From assembly GCA_913057435.1 (NCBI GenBank), contig CAJXNY010000016.1:1-64000 (forward strand): a stretch of DNA of 64,000 bases. The letters run 5' to 3'. Numbering within the stretch: position 1 is the first letter of the stretch; each line of letters opens with the position of its first letter. Source of the DNA: an uncultured Oceanospirillaceae bacterium. Its GTDB lineage: Bacteria > Pseudomonadota > Gammaproteobacteria > Pseudomonadales > Balneatricaceae. The translations under genes and the position numbers were made by a program. Below, in pieces: positions 20,368 to 31,631 of this stretch. A model generated the notes under the pieces. That model did not search any database. It was not told where the DNA came from and was given only the letters and a program-made list of their open reading frames with translations.

Positions 20368-20988
20368 TTACTTAGAGTACAGCTCGACAATCAGGTGTTC
20401 GTTGATGTCGGCAGACAGATCGCTACGCTCTGGAGATGCTTTAAAAGTACCTTCCATTTTCGCAGAATCAACTTCTACCCACTCAACAGCAGTACGCTGA
20501 CCAGCCAGATCCAGTGCGTTTTTAATACGCAGCTGAGCTTTGGCTTTTTCACGTACGGCAACCACATCGCCAGCTTTAACCTGGAAGGAAGCAATGTTCA
20601 CAACCTGGCCATTCACTGTGATCTGGCGATGAGAAACCACCTGACGCGCTTCGGAACGAGTAGAACCGAAACCCATACGATATACTACATTGTCCAGACG
20701 GCCTTCCAGCAGCTGGAGCAGGTTTTCACCTGTAGCACCAGTGCGGCGAGCCGCTTCTTTGTAGTAGCCACGGAACTGACGTTCCAGCACACCGTACATG
20801 CGACGTACTTTCTGTTTTTCTCGCAGCTGCAGTCCGTAGTCGGACAAACGGCTACGACGGGCACCATGTACACCAGGCACTGTTTCAGCTTTACATTTGC
20901 TGTCCAGCGCGCGTACACCGCTCTTCAGGAAAAGGTCAGTACCTTCCCGACGAGACAGCTTGCACTTTGGTCCAAGATAACGAGCCAT
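20368..20988 (-). CDS. rpsD: 30S ribosomal protein uS4
   Basis: 206 residues, the E. coli length. It has the S4 RNA-binding domain (about 96-160, [14 protein letters not shown] and [10 protein letters not shown]). It nucleates 30S assembly on 16S rRNA and in E. coli represses the alpha operon by binding its leader. Confidence 0.98.
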   Translation of the reverse strand: MARYLGPKCKLSRREGTDLFLKSGVRALDSKCKAETVPGVHGARRSRLSDYGLQLREKQKVRRMYGVLERQFRGYYKEAARRTGATGENLLQLLEGRLDNVVYRMGFGSTRSEARQVVSHRQITVNGQVVNIASFQVKAGDVVAVREKAKAQLRIKNALDLAGQRTAVEWVEVDSAKMEGTFKASPERSDLSADINEHLIVELYSK

Positions 20989-21003
20989 ATTACTGTCTCC
21001 AGA

Positions 21004-21393
21004 TTAAACGCGACGTTTCTTCGGCGGACGGCAACCATTATGAGGGATTGGCGTCACGTCGGTGATGTTTGCGATCTTGTAGCCACATGCGTTCAAAGCA
21101 CGCACTGCAGATTCACGACCTGGTCCTGGACCTTTTACAAACACGTCGAGATTTTTCAGACCATACTCTTGTGCTGCAACGCCCGCGCGTTCAGCAGCAA
21201 CCTGTGCTGCGAACGGGGTGCTCTTACGGGAACCACGGAAGCCGGAGCCACCGGAAGTTGCCCATGACAGAGTATTGCCCTGGCGATCAGTAAGAGTAAT
21301 GATTGTGTTGTTAAAAGAGGCATGGATGTGCGCGAAGCCATCTGCTACCTGCTTTTTCACTTTCTTACGAGTGCGATTACCTGGCTTTGCCAT
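21004..21393 (-). CDS. rpsK: 30S ribosomal protein uS11
   Basis: 129 residues, family length, with [15 protein letters not shown] and the C-terminal [16 protein letters not shown]. Part of the 30S platform. 25 bases after rpsM. Confidence 0.98.
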   Translation of the reverse strand: MAKPGNRTRKKVKKQVADGFAHIHASFNNTIITLTDRQGNTLSWATSGGSGFRGSRKSTPFAAQVAAERAGVAAQEYGLKNLDVFVKGPGPGRESAVRALNACGYKIANITDVTPIPHNGCRPPKKRRV

Positions 21394-21418
21394 ATTAGGA
21401 ATTCCTATCGCTTACCAC

Positions 21419-21775
21419 TTACTTACGGATCGGCTTGCGCGGACCTTTACGGGTGCGAGCATTTGTTTTGCTGCGCTGTCCGCGGGCCGGCAGGTTGCGA
21501 CGGTGGCGAATACCACGGAAGCTACCCATATCCATAAGACGCTTGATGTTCATTGAGACTTCACGGCGAAGATCGCCTTCAACAGTCAGCTTCGCTACTT
21601 CACCACGAACGCTATCCAGCTGCTCTTCGGACAGATCACCAATTTTGATGTCCTGTGCAATGCCGCAGTTCTCGCAGATTTGTTTAGCAGTCGTGCGGCC
21701 AACCCCGTAGACATAAGTCAGGGAGATAACCGCATGCTTATTGTCAGGAATATTGACGCCAGCTATACGGGCCAT
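21419..21775 (-). CDS. rpsM: 30S ribosomal protein uS13
   Basis: 118 residues ([19 protein letters not shown]). Sits in the 30S head and contacts the P-site tRNA. The C-terminal tail [12 protein letters not shown] is intact. First gene of the alpha operon in E. coli; here a 141-base gap separates it from rpmJ and holds a promoter candidate. Confidence 0.98.
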   Translation of the reverse strand: MARIAGVNIPDNKHAVISLTYVYGVGRTTAKQICENCGIAQDIKIGDLSEEQLDSVRGEVAKLTVEGDLRREVSMNIKRLMDMGSFRGIRHRRNLPARGQRSKTNARTRKGPRKPIRK

Positions 21776-21853
21776 TCAACTTACTCCTATTGGTCTCCAA
21801 CCACCTGGGGTCGAAGCCAAAGATCAATTCGTTTCGTTCGTAGAAGGCGCGCA

Positions 21854-21882
21854 ATACTACACCCTGCTCAAAACTAAAGCAA
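21854..21882 (-). promoter_or_regulatory. Candidate alpha operon promoter
   Basis: Minus strand: TTGCTT (21877-21882), a 17-base spacer, TAGTAT (21854-21859), then GCGCGCC, a GC-rich discriminator typical of stringently controlled genes. The roughly 75-base leader to rpsM is where S4 represses translation in E. coli; I did not resolve a pseudoknot. Confidence 0.6.
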
Positions 21883-21916
21883 GTCTGTACGCACCCCTAC
21901 AACCAAAGTCAGAGGT

Positions 21917-22033
21917 TTAACCCTGACGCTGCTTATGACGCGGCTCTACTTTGCAGATCACGCGTACTGTACCGTTGCGACGAACGATCTTGCAGTTACG
22001 GCAAATCTTTTTAACAGATGCACGTACTTTCAT
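21917..22033 (-). CDS. rpmJ: 50S ribosomal protein bL36
   Basis: 38 residues: [20 protein letters not shown] and onward to RHKQRQG. This is the zinc-binding type, with the Cys-X2-Cys pair (residues 11 and 14), a third Cys in VICKVEP and the histidine in RHK. It lies 17 bases after secY, its usual place at the end of the spc operon. Confidence 0.96.
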   Translation of the reverse strand: MKVRASVKKICRNCKIVRRNGTVRVICKVEPRHKQRQG

Positions 22034-22050
22034 GATCTAGTCCTCCAGTG

Positions 22051-23379
22051 TTAGCGCATGAAACCTGCGCCACCACCTTTCAAGTTGGATTTCTTCATCA
22101 GTGATTCGTACTGGTGTGACATCAGATGCGATTGCACCTGCGCCATAAAGTCCATCACCACCACCACTACGATCAGTAGCGAAGTGCCACCGAAGTAGAA
22201 TGGGATGTTCCAGGCCACGACCAGGAACTGAGGCATCAAAGATACCGCTGTGATGTACAGTGCGCCGAACAATGTCAGGCGGCTCAGTACGGTGTCTACA
22301 TATCGTGCAGACTGCTCACCTGGGCGAATACCCGGGATGAAGGCTCCAGATTTTTTCAAGTTATCTGCTACATCTTTCGGATTGAAAACAATCGCAGTGT
22401 AGAAGTAGCAGAAAAACACGATGCAGATTGCGAACAGTAGAATGTACAGCGGCTGACCAGGACCCAGCGCAAGCGCTACGTTCTGTAACCATTCCATACC
22501 TTCAGTCTGACCGAACCACTGACCAATAGAGGCCGGGAACAGCAGAATACTGGATGCAAAGATCGGCGGGATCACGCCCGCCATATTCACTTTCAGCGGC
22601 AGATGACTGGTCTGAGCTGCGTATACACGACGCCCTTGCTGACGCTTAGCGTAGTTAATTGTGATCCGGCGCTGACCGCGCTCCATGAACACAACAAACC
22701 CCACCGTAGCGACCGCAAGAGCTGCGATAGCCAGCAGCGCCAGAATATTCAGATCACCTTGTCGAGCAGCTTCGAAGGACTGGCCGATTGCACTAGGCAA
22801 ACCCGCCACAATACCAGCGAAGATCAGAATAGAGATACCGTTTCCGATACCACGCTCAGTTACCTGCTCGCCCAGCCACATCAGGAACACAGCACCTGAA
22901 ACTAGTGTCACGACCGCTACAAAGTAGAAGCTGACATCAGCTGCGAAGGCTACGCCCTGGTTTGCCAGGCCCACGGCCATACCAAACGACTGTACAGTCG
23001 CCAGGAGTACGGTACCGTAACGGGTGTACTGATTAATTTTGCGTCGACCTGCCTCGCCTTCTTTCTTCAACTGCTCCAGCTGCGGGCTGACCACCGTCAT
23101 CAACTGCATGATAATCGATGCAGAGATATACGGCATGATGCCCAGTGCCAGAATACTCATGCGCTCCAGTGCACCACCGGAGAACATATTGAAGAGACTG
23201 AGAATGGTCCCCTGGTTCTGTTCAAACAGCGCAGCGAGGCGATCAGGGTTAATACCGGGTACTGGTATATGAGCACCAATACGGTAAACGATGATCGCCA
23301 ACAGGACGAACCTCAGGCGAGACCATAGCTCGCCCAGTCCGTTCTGCATACCTGCTGGTATTTGTCCTTGTTTAGCCAT
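22051..23379 (-). CDS. secY: Protein translocase subunit SecY
   Basis: 442 residues with ten hydrophobic helices; the channel-forming core of the SecYEG translocon in the inner membrane. It starts [20 protein letters not shown] and has [17 protein letters not shown] in the first periplasmic loop and plug region. [15 protein letters not shown] lies in a cytoplasmic ribosome-binding loop. Starts one base from the rplO stop. SecE is in this window (48814-49182); SecG is not. Confidence 0.98.
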   Translation of the reverse strand: MAKQGQIPAGMQNGLGELWSRLRFVLLAIIVYRIGAHIPVPGINPDRLAALFEQNQGTILSLFNMFSGGALERMSILALGIMPYISASIIMQLMTVVSPQLEQLKKEGEAGRRKINQYTRYGTVLLATVQSFGMAVGLANQGVAFAADVSFYFVAVVTLVSGAVFLMWLGEQVTERGIGNGISILIFAGIVAGLPSAIGQSFEAARQGDLNILALLAIAALAVATVGFVVFMERGQRRITINYAKRQQGRRVYAAQTSHLPLKVNMAGVIPPIFASSILLFPASIGQWFGQTEGMEWLQNVALALGPGQPLYILLFAICIVFFCYFYTAIVFNPKDVADNLKKSGAFIPGIRPGEQSARYVDTVLSRLTLFGALYITAVSLMPQFLVVAWNIPFYFGGTSLLIVVVVVMDFMAQVQSHLMSHQYESLMKKSNLKGGGAGFMR

Positions 23380-23814
23380 TTACGCCTCGACTTTACCGCC
23401 AGCAGCTTCGATTGCAGCCTGCGCGCCTTTGGTCACTTTCAGACCTTTAACGGTAACCGCTTTCGTGATTTCGCCAGACAGAATCACACGAGCTCGTTTG
23501 ATCTCGTTTTTGATGATGTCGGCATCTTTCAGAGCTGCCAGATCGATAACTTCAGCACCGATCTTCGCCAGTTCGTTCAGACGGATTTCCGCCACGTAAC
23601 GAGCCTGACGAGAAGTGAAACCAAATTTTGGCAGACGACGCTGCAGAGGCATCTGACCGCCTTCAAAACCTGGCTTCACGGAACCGCCGGAGCGGGATTT
23701 CTGACCTTTGTGGCCGCGACCACAGGTCTTGCCCAAGCCGGAACCGATACCGCGACCAACGCGTTTCGGTGCGTGCTTGGCGCCCTCACCAGGGCTCAGA
23801 GTGTTCAAACGCAT
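23380..23814 (-). CDS. rplO: 50S ribosomal protein uL15
   Basis: 144 residues (E. coli 144). The glycine-rich N-terminal half [20 protein letters not shown] threads into 23S rRNA. Between rpmD and secY as usual. Confidence 0.98.
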   Translation of the reverse strand: MRLNTLSPGEGAKHAPKRVGRGIGSGLGKTCGRGHKGQKSRSGGSVKPGFEGGQMPLQRRLPKFGFTSRQARYVAEIRLNELAKIGAEVIDLAALKDADIIKNEIKRARVILSGEITKAVTVKGLKVTKGAQAAIEAAGGKVEA

Positions 23815-23826
23815 TTGTGAACTCCC

Positions 23827-24009
23827 TTACTCGCCTTCTACACGTACCATGTAGCTGACTTTGTTGATCATGCCGCGAACTGCTGGGGTATCTTCCACTT
23901 CTACAGTGTGGTTAATACGACGCAGGCCGAGACCTTTCACGCAGAGCTTGTGCTTTGGCAGCGTACCAATCGTGCTGCGCACCAGCGTTACCTGAATTTT
24001 CTTCGCCAT
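23827..24009 (-). CDS. rpmD: 50S ribosomal protein uL30
   Basis: 60 residues from ATG 24009 ([20 protein letters not shown]). An upstream TTG codon two places earlier is rejected as it abuts the rpsE stop. Family core [20 protein letters not shown] is intact. Confidence 0.97.
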   Translation of the reverse strand: MAKKIQVTLVRSTIGTLPKHKLCVKGLGLRRINHTVEVEDTPAVRGMINKVSYMVRVEGE

Positions 24010-24015
24010 TGTCAA

Positions 24016-24516
24016 TTACCCCAGAATGTCTGCTACAGACTTGCCACGCTTAGCAGCTACATCTTCCGGTGCATTCATTGACGCCAGACCTTTAATGGTC
24101 GCGCGAACAACGTTCACAGGGTTAGTAGAGCCATAGCATTTAGCCAGTACGTTGTGGACACCCGCCAGTTCCAGGACGGCACGCATCGCGCCACCGGCAA
24201 TTACGCCAGTACCCTGGGAAGCAGGCTGCATGTATACCTTAGAAGCACCGTGACGGGCTTTTACAGCGTACTGCAGGGTATCGCCGTTCAGGTCAACAGT
24301 GACCATGTTACGACGTGCCTGTTCCATAGCTTTCTGGATAGCGACAGGTACTTCGCGCGCTTTACCGCGACCGAAGCCTACACGGCCGTTACCATCGCCA
24401 ACAACAGTCAGGGCGGTGAAGCCGAAGATACGACCACCTTTAACCACTTTGGCTACACGGTTAACCTGAACCAGTTTTTCCTGCAGGTCACCGTCTTTCT
24501 GTTCGTGATTTGCCAT
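24016..24516 (-). CDS. rpsE: 30S ribosomal protein uS5
   Basis: 166 residues. The double-stranded RNA-binding-like N-terminal domain contains [20 protein letters not shown] (spectinomycin-site loop) and the C-terminal domain [20 protein letters not shown]. Involved in decoding accuracy. Confidence 0.98.
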   Translation of the reverse strand: MANHEQKDGDLQEKLVQVNRVAKVVKGGRIFGFTALTVVGDGNGRVGFGRGKAREVPVAIQKAMEQARRNMVTVDLNGDTLQYAVKARHGASKVYMQPASQGTGVIAGGAMRAVLELAGVHNVLAKCYGSTNPVNVVRATIKGLASMNAPEDVAAKRGKSVADILG

Positions 24517-24527
24517 CTTCGACCCCT

Positions 24528-24878
24528 TTAGAATTCCAGGCCGCCTTCACGGGCTGCATCTGCCAGTGCTTTGACACGGCCATGGTATTTGAAACCAGAG
24601 CGGTCAAAAGCAACCTGAATTACACCTGCTTCTTTAGCGCGCTCTGCGATAAGAGCACCAACTTTAGAAGCTGCTTCAACATTGCCGGTAGCGCCTTCAC
24701 GCAGGGCTTTCTCGACAGTAGAAGCAGACGCCAGGACCTGGCCGCCATCAGCGGAGATAACCTGAGCGTAGATATGACGCGGTGTGCGGGTTACGCACAG
24801 ACGTACTGAGCCAAGCTCACGCATTTTCAGGCGAGAGCGGCGAGCACGACGACTACGAGCTTGTTTCTTAGCGTTCAT
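24528..24878 (-). CDS. rplR: 50S ribosomal protein uL18
   Basis: 116 residues. Binds 5S rRNA in the central protuberance. [16 protein letters not shown] and the C-terminal [20 protein letters not shown] are typical. Confidence 0.98.
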   Translation of the reverse strand: MNAKKQARSRRARRSRLKMRELGSVRLCVTRTPRHIYAQVISADGGQVLASASTVEKALREGATGNVEAASKVGALIAERAKEAGVIQVAFDRSGFKYHGRVKALADAAREGGLEF

Positions 24879-24887
24879 GACCCTGCC

Positions 24888-25421
24888 TTACTTTTTCTTC
24901 GCTTCTTTACGGCGAACATACTCATCTGCATAACGAACACCTTTGCCTTTGTATGGCTCAGGCGGACGGAAGGCACGAATTTCAGCAGCTACCTGACCAA
25001 CTTTCTGCTTATCAGCCCCTTTCAGGATGACAGTAGTGTTGTTAGGAACTTCTGCAGAAATGCCTTCTGGCAGTTCGTAGTCGATCGGGTGGGAAAAGCC
25101 CAGAACCAGGTTCAGGACACTACCCTTGGATGTCGCACGGTAACCTACACCCTGCAGCTGCAGAGTTTTAGAGAAACCAGCGTCAACACCGATCACCATG
25201 TTGTTCACCAGCGAGCGAACAGTACCAGACATTGCGTGAGCCAGTTTGGAGCCGTCGCGTGGTACAAACGTCACACCCTGTTCTTCCTGCTGTACTTCTA
25301 CAGAAGAATGAACGTTCAGGGATAACTGACCGTTTTTACCTTTCACGCTGACAATGGCACCATCGATCTTAAGATCGATACCTGCAGGTACAACGACGGG
25401 TTTTTTAGCAACTCGAGACAT
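24888..25421 (-). CDS. rplF: 50S ribosomal protein uL6
   Basis: 177 residues, the E. coli length. The duplicated L6 fold ends in the signature [20 protein letters not shown]. Lies near the GTPase centre of the 50S subunit. Confidence 0.98.
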   Translation of the reverse strand: MSRVAKKPVVVPAGIDLKIDGAIVSVKGKNGQLSLNVHSSVEVQQEEQGVTFVPRDGSKLAHAMSGTVRSLVNNMVIGVDAGFSKTLQLQGVGYRATSKGSVLNLVLGFSHPIDYELPEGISAEVPNNTTVILKGADKQKVGQVAAEIRAFRPPEPYKGKGVRYADEYVRRKEAKKK

Positions 25422-25432
25422 TGTTTAACCCC

Positions 25433-25825
25433 TTAGAATACCGTGCAGATTACTTCACCGCCCACGCTAGCAGCACGTGCTGCGCGGTCAGTCATCACGC
25501 CTTTACTGGTGGAGACAATCGCAACACCCAGACCACCTGCCACTTTTGGCAGATCCGCAGCACCTTTATAGATGCGCAGGCCCGGACGGCTTACACGTTT
25601 GATCTCTTCAATAACCGGCTTCCCATCGAAGTATTTCAGTTCAACGTTAAGAACGGGCTTGGTATCACCTTCTACAGAGTAGTCAGTGATATAGCCTTCT
25701 TCTTTCAGTACGTTAGCAACTGAAATCTTCAGCTTGGAAGACGGCATGGAAACGGCCTGCTTCTCAGACATGTGGCCGTTACGGATACGGGTAAGCATAT
25801 CCGCCAAAGTATCTTGCATGCTCAT
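25433..25825 (-). CDS. rpsH: 30S ribosomal protein uS8
   Basis: 130 residues ([17 protein letters not shown]). The first ATG is kept because GAGGA lies 11 bases ahead. Binds the 16S central domain; in E. coli it also represses the spc operon at the rplX-rplE boundary. The C-terminal [13 protein letters not shown] is typical. Confidence 0.98.
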   Translation of the reverse strand: MSMQDTLADMLTRIRNGHMSEKQAVSMPSSKLKISVANVLKEEGYITDYSVEGDTKPVLNVELKYFDGKPVIEEIKRVSRPGLRIYKGAADLPKVAGGLGVAIVSTSKGVMTDRAARAASVGGEVICTVF

Positions 25826-25904
25826 GCGTTTCTACTTCCTCTTGTGCAGCTCGGTGCGGTAGCAGTCACCTGCCCAGCCACCGAGCTTACCTATTAACCA
25901 GCTA

Positions 25905-26210
25905 TTACCAGCTAGCTTTCTTCAGACCCGGTACATCACCGCGCATAGCAGCTTCACGCAGTTTAATACGGCTCAAGCCGAACTTGCGCAAAACACCATG
26001 TGGGCGACCAGTCAGCTGACAACGATTCTGCTGACGGACCGGATTAGCATCACGCGGCAGACTCTGCAGCGCGATCTGTGCGTCCCAACGCTCATCTTCT
26101 GATGCGTTCGGGTTTTTAACAATAGCTTTCAGAGCAGTACGTTTAGTCGCGTACTTAGCTACTGTTTTTTCACGCTTAAGTTCGCGTGCTTTCATTGATT
26201 CCTTAGCCAT
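25905..26210 (-). CDS. rpsN: 30S ribosomal protein uS14 (zinc-free type)
   Basis: 101 residues, the long form without the CXXC zinc pairs. It ends [20 protein letters not shown] and GLKKASW as in E. coli. The gap to rpsH is 79 bases. Confidence 0.98.
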   Translation of the reverse strand: MAKESMKARELKREKTVAKYATKRTALKAIVKNPNASEDERWDAQIALQSLPRDANPVRQQNRCQLTGRPHGVLRKFGLSRIKLREAAMRGDVPGLKKASW

Positions 26211-26224
26211 GATTCACCTCGTAA

Positions 26225-26764
26225 TCACTTGCGGAATGGGAACTGCAGGGCAGTCAACAGAGCACGACCTTCGTCGTTAGTCTTCGCAGTCGTAGTAATG
26301 GTGATGTCCATACCACGCAGCTTGTCTACTTTGTCGTAGTCAATTTCTGGGAAGATAATCTGCTCTTTAACACCCATGCTGTAGTTACCACGGCCGTCGA
26401 AAGATTTCGGGTTCAGGCCACGGAAATCGCGGATACGTGGGATAGAGATATCTACCAGACGATCCAGGAATTCCCACATACGCTCGCCGCGCAGAGTAAC
26501 TTTACAGCCGATTGGCCATTCTTCACGAACTTTAAAGCCCGCGATAGATTTCCGTGCCAGAGTAACTACTGGCTTCTGACCGGCAATCGCGGTCATATCG
26601 GCAACGGCATTATCCAGCAGTTTCTTATCGCCCAGAGCTTCACCAACACCCATGTTCAGGGTGATTTTGGATACGCGAGGCACAGCCATCACGTTCGGGC
26701 TCTGCAGTTCTTCTTTCAACTGCTGCTTAACGGAATCGTTGTAAAGCGCTTTCAATCGAGACAT
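26225..26764 (-). CDS. rplE: 50S ribosomal protein uL5
   Basis: 179 residues, the E. coli length. Binds 5S rRNA and contacts P-site tRNA. Signature [16 protein letters not shown] and [20 protein letters not shown]. Confidence 0.98.
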   Translation of the reverse strand: MSRLKALYNDSVKQQLKEELQSPNVMAVPRVSKITLNMGVGEALGDKKLLDNAVADMTAIAGQKPVVTLARKSIAGFKVREEWPIGCKVTLRGERMWEFLDRLVDISIPRIRDFRGLNPKSFDGRGNYSMGVKEQIIFPEIDYDKVDKLRGMDITITTTAKTNDEGRALLTALQFPFRK

Positions 26765-26779
26765 GACAACAACTCCTGC

Positions 26780-27097
26780 TTAAGCGTTAATGGTTTCGCC
26801 GGAAGACTTGAAGAAGCGAACCTTAGTGCCGTCTTCAAGAACCTTGAAGCCTACACGATCGCCTTTACCAGTCGCGGCATTGAAGATTGCAACGTTAGAA
26901 GTCGCGATAGCCGCTTCCTTCTCAACGATACCGCCAGCCTTGCCAACCATAGGGTTAGGCTTGGTGTGCTTCTTCACCATGTTGATGCCAGAAACGATCA
27001 AACGATCGTCAGCCAGGACACGCAGTACTTTACCGCGCTTACCTTTATCTTTGCCTGCGATTACGATGATTTCGTCTTCGCTACGAATTTTGCGCAT
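26780..27097 (-). CDS. rplX: 50S ribosomal protein uL24
   Basis: 105 residues with the KOW motif [16 protein letters not shown]. Assembly initiator of the 50S subunit. The gap upstream to rplN is 101 bases (about 10 in E. coli) and contains a terminator-like hairpin. Confidence 0.98.
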   Translation of the reverse strand: MRKIRSEDEIIVIAGKDKGKRGKVLRVLADDRLIVSGINMVKKHTKPNPMVGKAGGIVEKEAAIATSNVAIFNAATGKGDRVGFKVLEDGTKVRFFKSSGETINA

Positions 27098-27135
27098 AAT
27101 AAACCTTTATCGCTTCCTACTACCTGCTCATGCTC

Positions 27136-27168
27136 AAAAACGCCAACCCCGCTAAGAGTTGGCGTTTT
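27136..27168 (-). terminator. Intrinsic terminator-like hairpin between rplN and rplX
   Basis: Read leftwards: AACGCCAAC, eight-base loop, GTTGGCGTTTTT. A nine-base stem with a T-run, inside the spc operon. Expected to attenuate rather than fully stop transcription, because essential genes lie downstream. Confidence 0.7.
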
Positions 27169-27198
27169 AACATAGACAGAACTATCAGAGTTCAGTCT

Positions 27199-27567
27199 TT
27201 ACAGCACTTCAGGCGCCAGGGAAATGATCTTCATGAACTTCTCAGAGCGAAGTTCACGCGTTACTGGGCCGAAGATACGAGTACCGATTGGTGCGTCGTT
27301 CGCGTTCAGCATAACCGCAGAGTTAGTATCAAAGCGGATAACAGAACCATCTGGACGACGTACACCTTTACGAGTACGTACTACGACAGCTTTAAGTACC
27401 TGACCTTTCTTCACCTTGCCGCGCGGGATGGCTTCTTTAACTGTGACCTTGATCACATCACCAACACTCGCGTAACGACGGTGAGAACCGCCAAGGACCT
27501 TAATACACTGTACTCGCTTAGCGCCGCTGTTATCAGCAACGTCAAGCATAGATTCAGTTTGAATCAT
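27199..27567 (-). CDS. rplN: 50S ribosomal protein uL14
   Basis: 122 residues starting [20 protein letters not shown]; forms intersubunit bridge B8. An 80-base gap separates it from rpsQ, the usual boundary between S10 and spc operons; I see a hairpin (CGGCTG...CAGCCG) but no clear promoter there. Confidence 0.98.
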   Translation of the reverse strand: MIQTESMLDVADNSGAKRVQCIKVLGGSHRRYASVGDVIKVTVKEAIPRGKVKKGQVLKAVVVRTRKGVRRPDGSVIRFDTNSAVMLNANDAPIGTRIFGPVTRELRSEKFMKIISLAPEVL

Positions 27568-27647
27568 GGTCTTACTCCAAAAATCTGATAATCGGCTGAC
27601 TCAATCTGGCCAGCCGAAATAGCTTACTGGAGCAAAGGTGCGTTAGT

Positions 27648-27911
27648 TTACACCTTTGCCGCACGCTCTTCAATGCGTACCAGTGCCCAAGACTTAGATT
27701 TGGACAATGGGCGTGATTCAGCGATTACCACTAGATCACCCATCTGGCACTCATTCTTCTCATCATGAGCATGCAGCTTGGAAGAACGCTTCATGAATTT
27801 TCCGTAAATCGGATGCTTCTCTTTGCGTTCAACCAGAACCGTGATGGTTTTATCCATCTTGTCGCTAACAACACGACCGGTAACAGTTCGTGTACGTTTT
27901 TCTGCGCTCAT
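27648..27911 (-). CDS. rpsQ: 30S ribosomal protein uS17
   Basis: 87 residues, OB fold with [19 protein letters not shown] and [13 protein letters not shown]. Primary 16S rRNA binder. Last gene of the S10 group. Confidence 0.98.
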   Translation of the reverse strand: MSAEKRTRTVTGRVVSDKMDKTITVLVERKEKHPIYGKFMKRSSKLHAHDEKNECQMGDLVVIAESRPLSKSKSWALVRIEERAAKV

Positions 27912-27913
27912 CC

Positions 27914-28105
27914 TTAGTTACCTGCCTTATCGTTCAGAACAGTCTTAACACGAGCAATGTCGCGACGAACCTGGCCCAGCAAGTGGCTCTGCGCCAGCTG
28001 CCCAGTAGACTTCTGCATGCGCAGGTTAAACTGCTCTTTCAGAAGGCCCAGCAGTTCCTGCTTCAGCTCGTCAACGGACTTTTCACGCAGTTCGTTGGCT
28101 TTCAT
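27914..28105 (-). CDS. rpmC: 50S ribosomal protein uL29
   Basis: 63 residues from ATG 28105 ([20 protein letters not shown]), the exact E. coli length; a GTG one codon earlier is rejected. Forms the exit-tunnel docking site for SRP and trigger factor with uL23. The start overlaps the rplP stop by one base (TGATG). Confidence 0.97.
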   Translation of the reverse strand: MKANELREKSVDELKQELLGLLKEQFNLRMQKSTGQLAQSHLLGQVRRDIARVKTVLNDKAGN

Positions 28106-28518
28106 CACATCACCGTCCGCTTAACAATGGTTGTAGACACAGGCAACTTGGCCGCAGCCAGGGTGAATGCTTCAATTGCCAGATCATCAGGCACACCGCT
28201 CATTTCGAACAGCACTTTACCTGGCTGGATCTGTGCAACGTAGTATTCAACGTTACCTTTACCTTTACCCTGTCGTACTTCCAGCGGCTTGCTGGTAATA
28301 GGCTTATCTGGGAACACACGGATCCAGATTTTACCACCACGTTTCACGTGACGAGTCATAGTACGACGAGCAGCCTCAATCTGGCGGGCAGTGATACGAC
28401 CACGACCGGTCGCTTTCAGAGCAATCTCGCCGAAGCTCACTTTGCTACCACGCAGAGCCAGACCGCGGTTGCGGCCTTTCATCATCTTGCGGTACTTGAG
28501 TCGTTTCGGTTGCAGCAT
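28105..28518 (-). CDS. rplP: 50S ribosomal protein uL16
   Basis: 137 residues ([20 protein letters not shown]). Near the A-site and 5S r[23 protein letters not shown] is conserved and includes the arginine that is hydroxylated in E. coli. Confidence 0.98.
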   Translation of the reverse strand: MLQPKRLKYRKMMKGRNRGLALRGSKVSFGEIALKATGRGRITARQIEAARRTMTRHVKRGGKIWIRVFPDKPITSKPLEVRQGKGKGNVEYYVAQIQPGKVLFEMSGVPDDLAIEAFTLAAAKLPVSTTIVKRTVM

Positions 28519-28529
28519 TGGACTCTACC

Positions 28530-29213
28530 TCACTTACCTTTCTTCTTAGGCGCAGCTTTCTTCTCAGCACGTACCTGTTCGATACCACCGAGAACTTCGC
28601 CCTTAAAGATCCAGACTTTGACACCGATCACACCGTAAGTGGTGTGGGCTTCGTAAGTTGCGTAATCAATATCAGCACGCAGGGTGTGCAAAGGTACACG
28701 ACCTTCACGGTACCACTCGGAGCGTGCAATCTCTGCACCGCCCAGACGACCACCAACCTGGATTTTGATACCTTTAGCGCCCAGACGCATAGCGTTCTGT
28801 ACCGCGCGCTTCATAGCACGACGGAACATTACACGACGTTCCAGCTGGCTCGCAACGCTCTGCGCAACCAGTTTCGCATCCAGCTCAGGCTTACGAACTT
28901 CTTCGATGTTGATGTGGACAGGCACGCCCATCATTGCAGAAACAGCATTACGCAGTTTCTCGACATCTTCACCTTTTTTACCAATCACGATACCCGGACG
29001 AGCAGTGTGAATGGTGATTTTAGCATTCTGTGCAGGACGCTCGATCTCGATGCGGCTCACAGATGCTTTTTCCAGCTGTTTCTCCAGGTACTCACGTACC
29101 TTAAGATCATTCAACAGCTTGGATGCGTATTCGCTTTTATCGGCATACCACACAGATGTGTGATCTTTGACGATACCCAAGCGAATACCATTCGGATGTA
29201 CTTTCTGACCCAT
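28530..29213 (-). CDS. rpsC: 30S ribosomal protein uS3
   Basis: 227 residues. KH domain with [17 protein letters not shown] (GXXG loop), then the C-terminal domain with [13 protein letters not shown] and VKVWIFKGE. Lines the mRNA entry channel. Confidence 0.98.
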   Translation of the reverse strand: MGQKVHPNGIRLGIVKDHTSVWYADKSEYASKLLNDLKVREYLEKQLEKASVSRIEIERPAQNAKITIHTARPGIVIGKKGEDVEKLRNAVSAMMGVPVHINIEEVRKPELDAKLVAQSVASQLERRVMFRRAMKRAVQNAMRLGAKGIKIQVGGRLGGAEIARSEWYREGRVPLHTLRADIDYATYEAHTTYGVIGVKVWIFKGEVLGGIEQVRAEKKAAPKKKGK

Positions 29214-29238
29214 TGTCGAAGTCTCCTAACGTCAGCGC

Positions 29239-29568
29239 TTAATCAGCCACCTTAACGGTGATATGTGAGTTGCGCTTCAAGATACGGTCAGCGCGACCCT
29301 TCGCACGCGGCTTAATGCGTTTCATTGTCATACCTTCGTCAACGAAGATAGTGGACACACGCAGGTCATCAATATCAGCGCCTTCGTTGTGCTCTGCGTT
29401 AGCAATTGCAGATTCCAGTACTTTCTTGACAATGACTGCAGCCTTTTTCGGGCTGAACGCCAGGATAGTCAGAGCTTCGCTGACTGACTTACCACGGATC
29501 TGGTCTGCTACCAAGCGCGCTTTCTGGGCGGAAATGCGAGCGCCTTTAAGCTTTGCGGCTACTTCCAT
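29239..29568 (-). CDS. rplV: 50S ribosomal protein uL22
   Basis: 109 residues from the second of two adjacent ATG codons (29568). GGGGGG lies too close to the first, so the second has better spacing; the choice changes one residue. The beta-hairpin loop [20 protein letters not shown] lines the exit tunnel. Confidence 0.95.
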   Translation of the reverse strand: MEVAAKLKGARISAQKARLVADQIRGKSVSEALTILAFSPKKAAVIVKKVLESAIANAEHNEGADIDDLRVSTIFVDEGMTMKRIKPRAKGRADRILKRNSHITVKVAD

Positions 29569-29580
29569 CATTAACCCCCC

Positions 29581-29859
29581 TTACTTCTTCTTGGCCTTTT
29601 TATCGGCAGCGTGGCCGCGGTAAGTACGCGTTAACGCGAACTCACCCAGCTTGTGACCAACCATATCTTCAGTGACGAACACTGGGACATGCTGGCGACC
29701 ATTGTGAACTGCAATCGTCAGACCGACAAAATTCGGAAAGACAGTAGAACGACGTGACCAAGTTTTGATTGGACGACGGTCGTTGCTCTCAATTGCAGCT
29801 TCTACCTTTTTCAACAGGTGAAGGTCGATAAACGGACCTTTCTTCAGTGAACGTGGCAC
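29581..29859 (-). CDS. rpsS: 30S ribosomal protein uS19
   Basis: 92 residues ([20 protein letters not shown]). 30S head protein that pairs with uS13. [20 protein letters not shown] is conserved. Confidence 0.98.
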   Translation of the reverse strand: MPRSLKKGPFIDLHLLKKVEAAIESNDRRPIKTWSRRSTVFPNFVGLTIAVHNGRQHVPVFVTEDMVGHKLGEFALTRTYRGHAADKKAKKK

Positions 29860-29878
29860 AGCTGTATCCTCAAATTGG

Positions 29879-30706
29879 TTACTTAGCGGAACGACGGCGT
29901 ACGATCATCTTATCGGTACGCTTGTTCTTACGGGTTTTATAACCCTTCGTCGGAACACCCCAAGGTGTAACAGGATGACGACCACCAGAGGTACGGCCTT
30001 CACCACCACCATGTGGGTGATCTACCGGGTTCATTGCCACACCGCGAACGGTAGGACGAACACCACGCCAGCGTGTAGCACCGGCTTTACCCAGCTGACG
30101 CAGGGAGTGTTCGCTGTTAGCAACTTCGCCCAGAGTAGCGCGACATTCAACGAGAACTTTACGCATCTCGCCGGAGCGCAAACGCAGAGTCACGTGCGCA
30201 CCTTCACGTGCAACCAGCTGTGCAGACGTGCCCGCGGAGCGTGCCATCTGAGCGCCTTTACCAGGCTTCAGCTCGATACAGTGAATCACGGAACCAACCG
30301 GGATATTACGCAGCGGCAGGCAGTTGCCTGGCTTAATATCAGCATCTTCACCAGATACGATTTTAGAGCCAGCAGACACGCCTTTCGGTGCGATGATGTA
30401 ACGACGTTCACCGTCTGCATAACACAGCAGAGCGATATGCGCAGAACGGTTCGGATCGTATTCCAGACGCTCAACTGTCGCTGGAATACCGTCTTTGTTA
30501 CGACGGAAATCGATTACACGATACTGCTGCTTGTGACCACCACCGATATGACGGGTGGTGATACGACCGTAGTGGTTACGACCGCCAGTCTTGGATTTTT
30601 TCTCAACCAGGGGTGCATAAGGTTTACCCTTGTGCAACTCAGAGTTGACAACTTTTACCAGGTGGCGACGTCCAGCAGAGGTCGGCTTAGTTTTAATAAC
30701 TGCCAT
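29879..30706 (-). CDS. rplB: 50S ribosomal protein uL2
   Basis: 275 residues. Peptidyl-transferase-centre organiser; the universally conserved [14 protein letters not shown] with its essential histidine is intact, and [12 protein letters not shown] is near residue 53. Confidence 0.98.
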   Translation of the reverse strand: MAVIKTKPTSAGRRHLVKVVNSELHKGKPYAPLVEKKSKTGGRNHYGRITTRHIGGGHKQQYRVIDFRRNKDGIPATVERLEYDPNRSAHIALLCYADGERRYIIAPKGVSAGSKIVSGEDADIKPGNCLPLRNIPVGSVIHCIELKPGKGAQMARSAGTSAQLVAREGAHVTLRLRSGEMRKVLVECRATLGEVANSEHSLRQLGKAGATRWRGVRPTVRGVAMNPVDHPHGGGEGRTSGGRHPVTPWGVPTKGYKTRKNKRTDKMIVRRRSAK

Positions 30707-30721
30707 TGTTCTAACCCTCTC

Positions 30722-31018
30722 TTACTCGCCACCGAGGAAATCGATTTCAGAGCCTTCAGCCAATCGAACGTACGCTTTACGAACATCATTACGCTTGCCC
30801 AGACCACGCGCAGTACGCTTGGTCTTGCCTTTAGCATTAACAACGTTTACGCCAGCGACTTTTACGTCGAACAGCTCTTCTACGGCTTTCTTGATTTCCT
30901 GCTTGGTAGCATCACTAGCTACACGGAAAACGACCTGATCTGCACCTTCAGCAACAATTGTTGCTTTTTCAGAGATGTGCGGACCCATCAGAACCTGATA
31001 AATACGTTCCGGGTTCAT
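30722..31018 (-). CDS. rplW: 50S ribosomal protein uL23
   Basis: 98 residues. Exit-tunnel protein; docking point of trigger factor and [16 protein letters not shown] near the start. Overlaps rplD by four bases (ATGA). Confidence 0.97.
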   Translation of the reverse strand: MNPERIYQVLMGPHISEKATIVAEGADQVVFRVASDATKQEIKKAVEELFDVKVAGVNVVNAKGKTKRTARGLGKRNDVRKAYVRLAEGSEIDFLGGE

Positions 31019-31620
31019 GCCAGCGCCTCCTCAATTTTCTTCAGTGCAGGCACGGTAACCAGCACCTTGTCGAAGCCAACCAGGCTGACCGGATCGATAC
31101 CAGCAACATCGCGAACGTCCACATGCGGTACGTTACGAGCAGCCAGGTACAGGTTCCATTCAACGTCTTCGGTAACCAGCAGAGCGTTAGCCAGTTCCAG
31201 TTCGTTCAGCTTAGCGACAAACTGTTTGGTTTTCGGAGATTCCATAGCGAAATCTTCAACGACAACCAGACGCTCCTGGCGAACCAGTTCAGAGAAGATG
31301 CAACGCAGCGCGGCGCGGTACATTTTCTTGTTTACTTTCTGAGCGTGGTCACGCGGCTGAGCGGCGAATGTTACGCCACCGGAACGCCACAGCGGAGAAC
31401 GGATAGTACCCGCACGGGCACGACCAGTACCCTTTTGACGCCAAGGTTTAGCACCACCACCGGACACTTCAGAGCGAGTCTTCTGTGCTTTGGTACCCTG
31501 ACGGGAACCAGCCAGGTATGCGGTAACAACCTGATGTACCAGACTTTCGTTAAATTCTTTACCAAAAGTCAGGTCAGAAACTTCCACGGAGCCGTTAGCT
31601 CCTGTCAGATTCAAGTTCAT
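31015..31620 (-). CDS. rplD: 50S ribosomal protein uL4
   Basis: 201 residues, the E. coli length. The extended loop [20 protein letters not shown] reaches the exit tunnel. In E. coli L4 also attenuates and represses the S10 operon through its leader. Confidence 0.98.
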   Translation of the reverse strand: MNLNLTGANGSVEVSDLTFGKEFNESLVHQVVTAYLAGSRQGTKAQKTRSEVSGGGAKPWRQKGTGRARAGTIRSPLWRSGGVTFAAQPRDHAQKVNKKMYRAALRCIFSELVRQERLVVVEDFAMESPKTKQFVAKLNELELANALLVTEDVEWNLYLAARNVPHVDVRDVAGIDPVSLVGFDKVLVTVPALKKIEEALA

Positions 31621-31631
31621 TGCATATCCCC

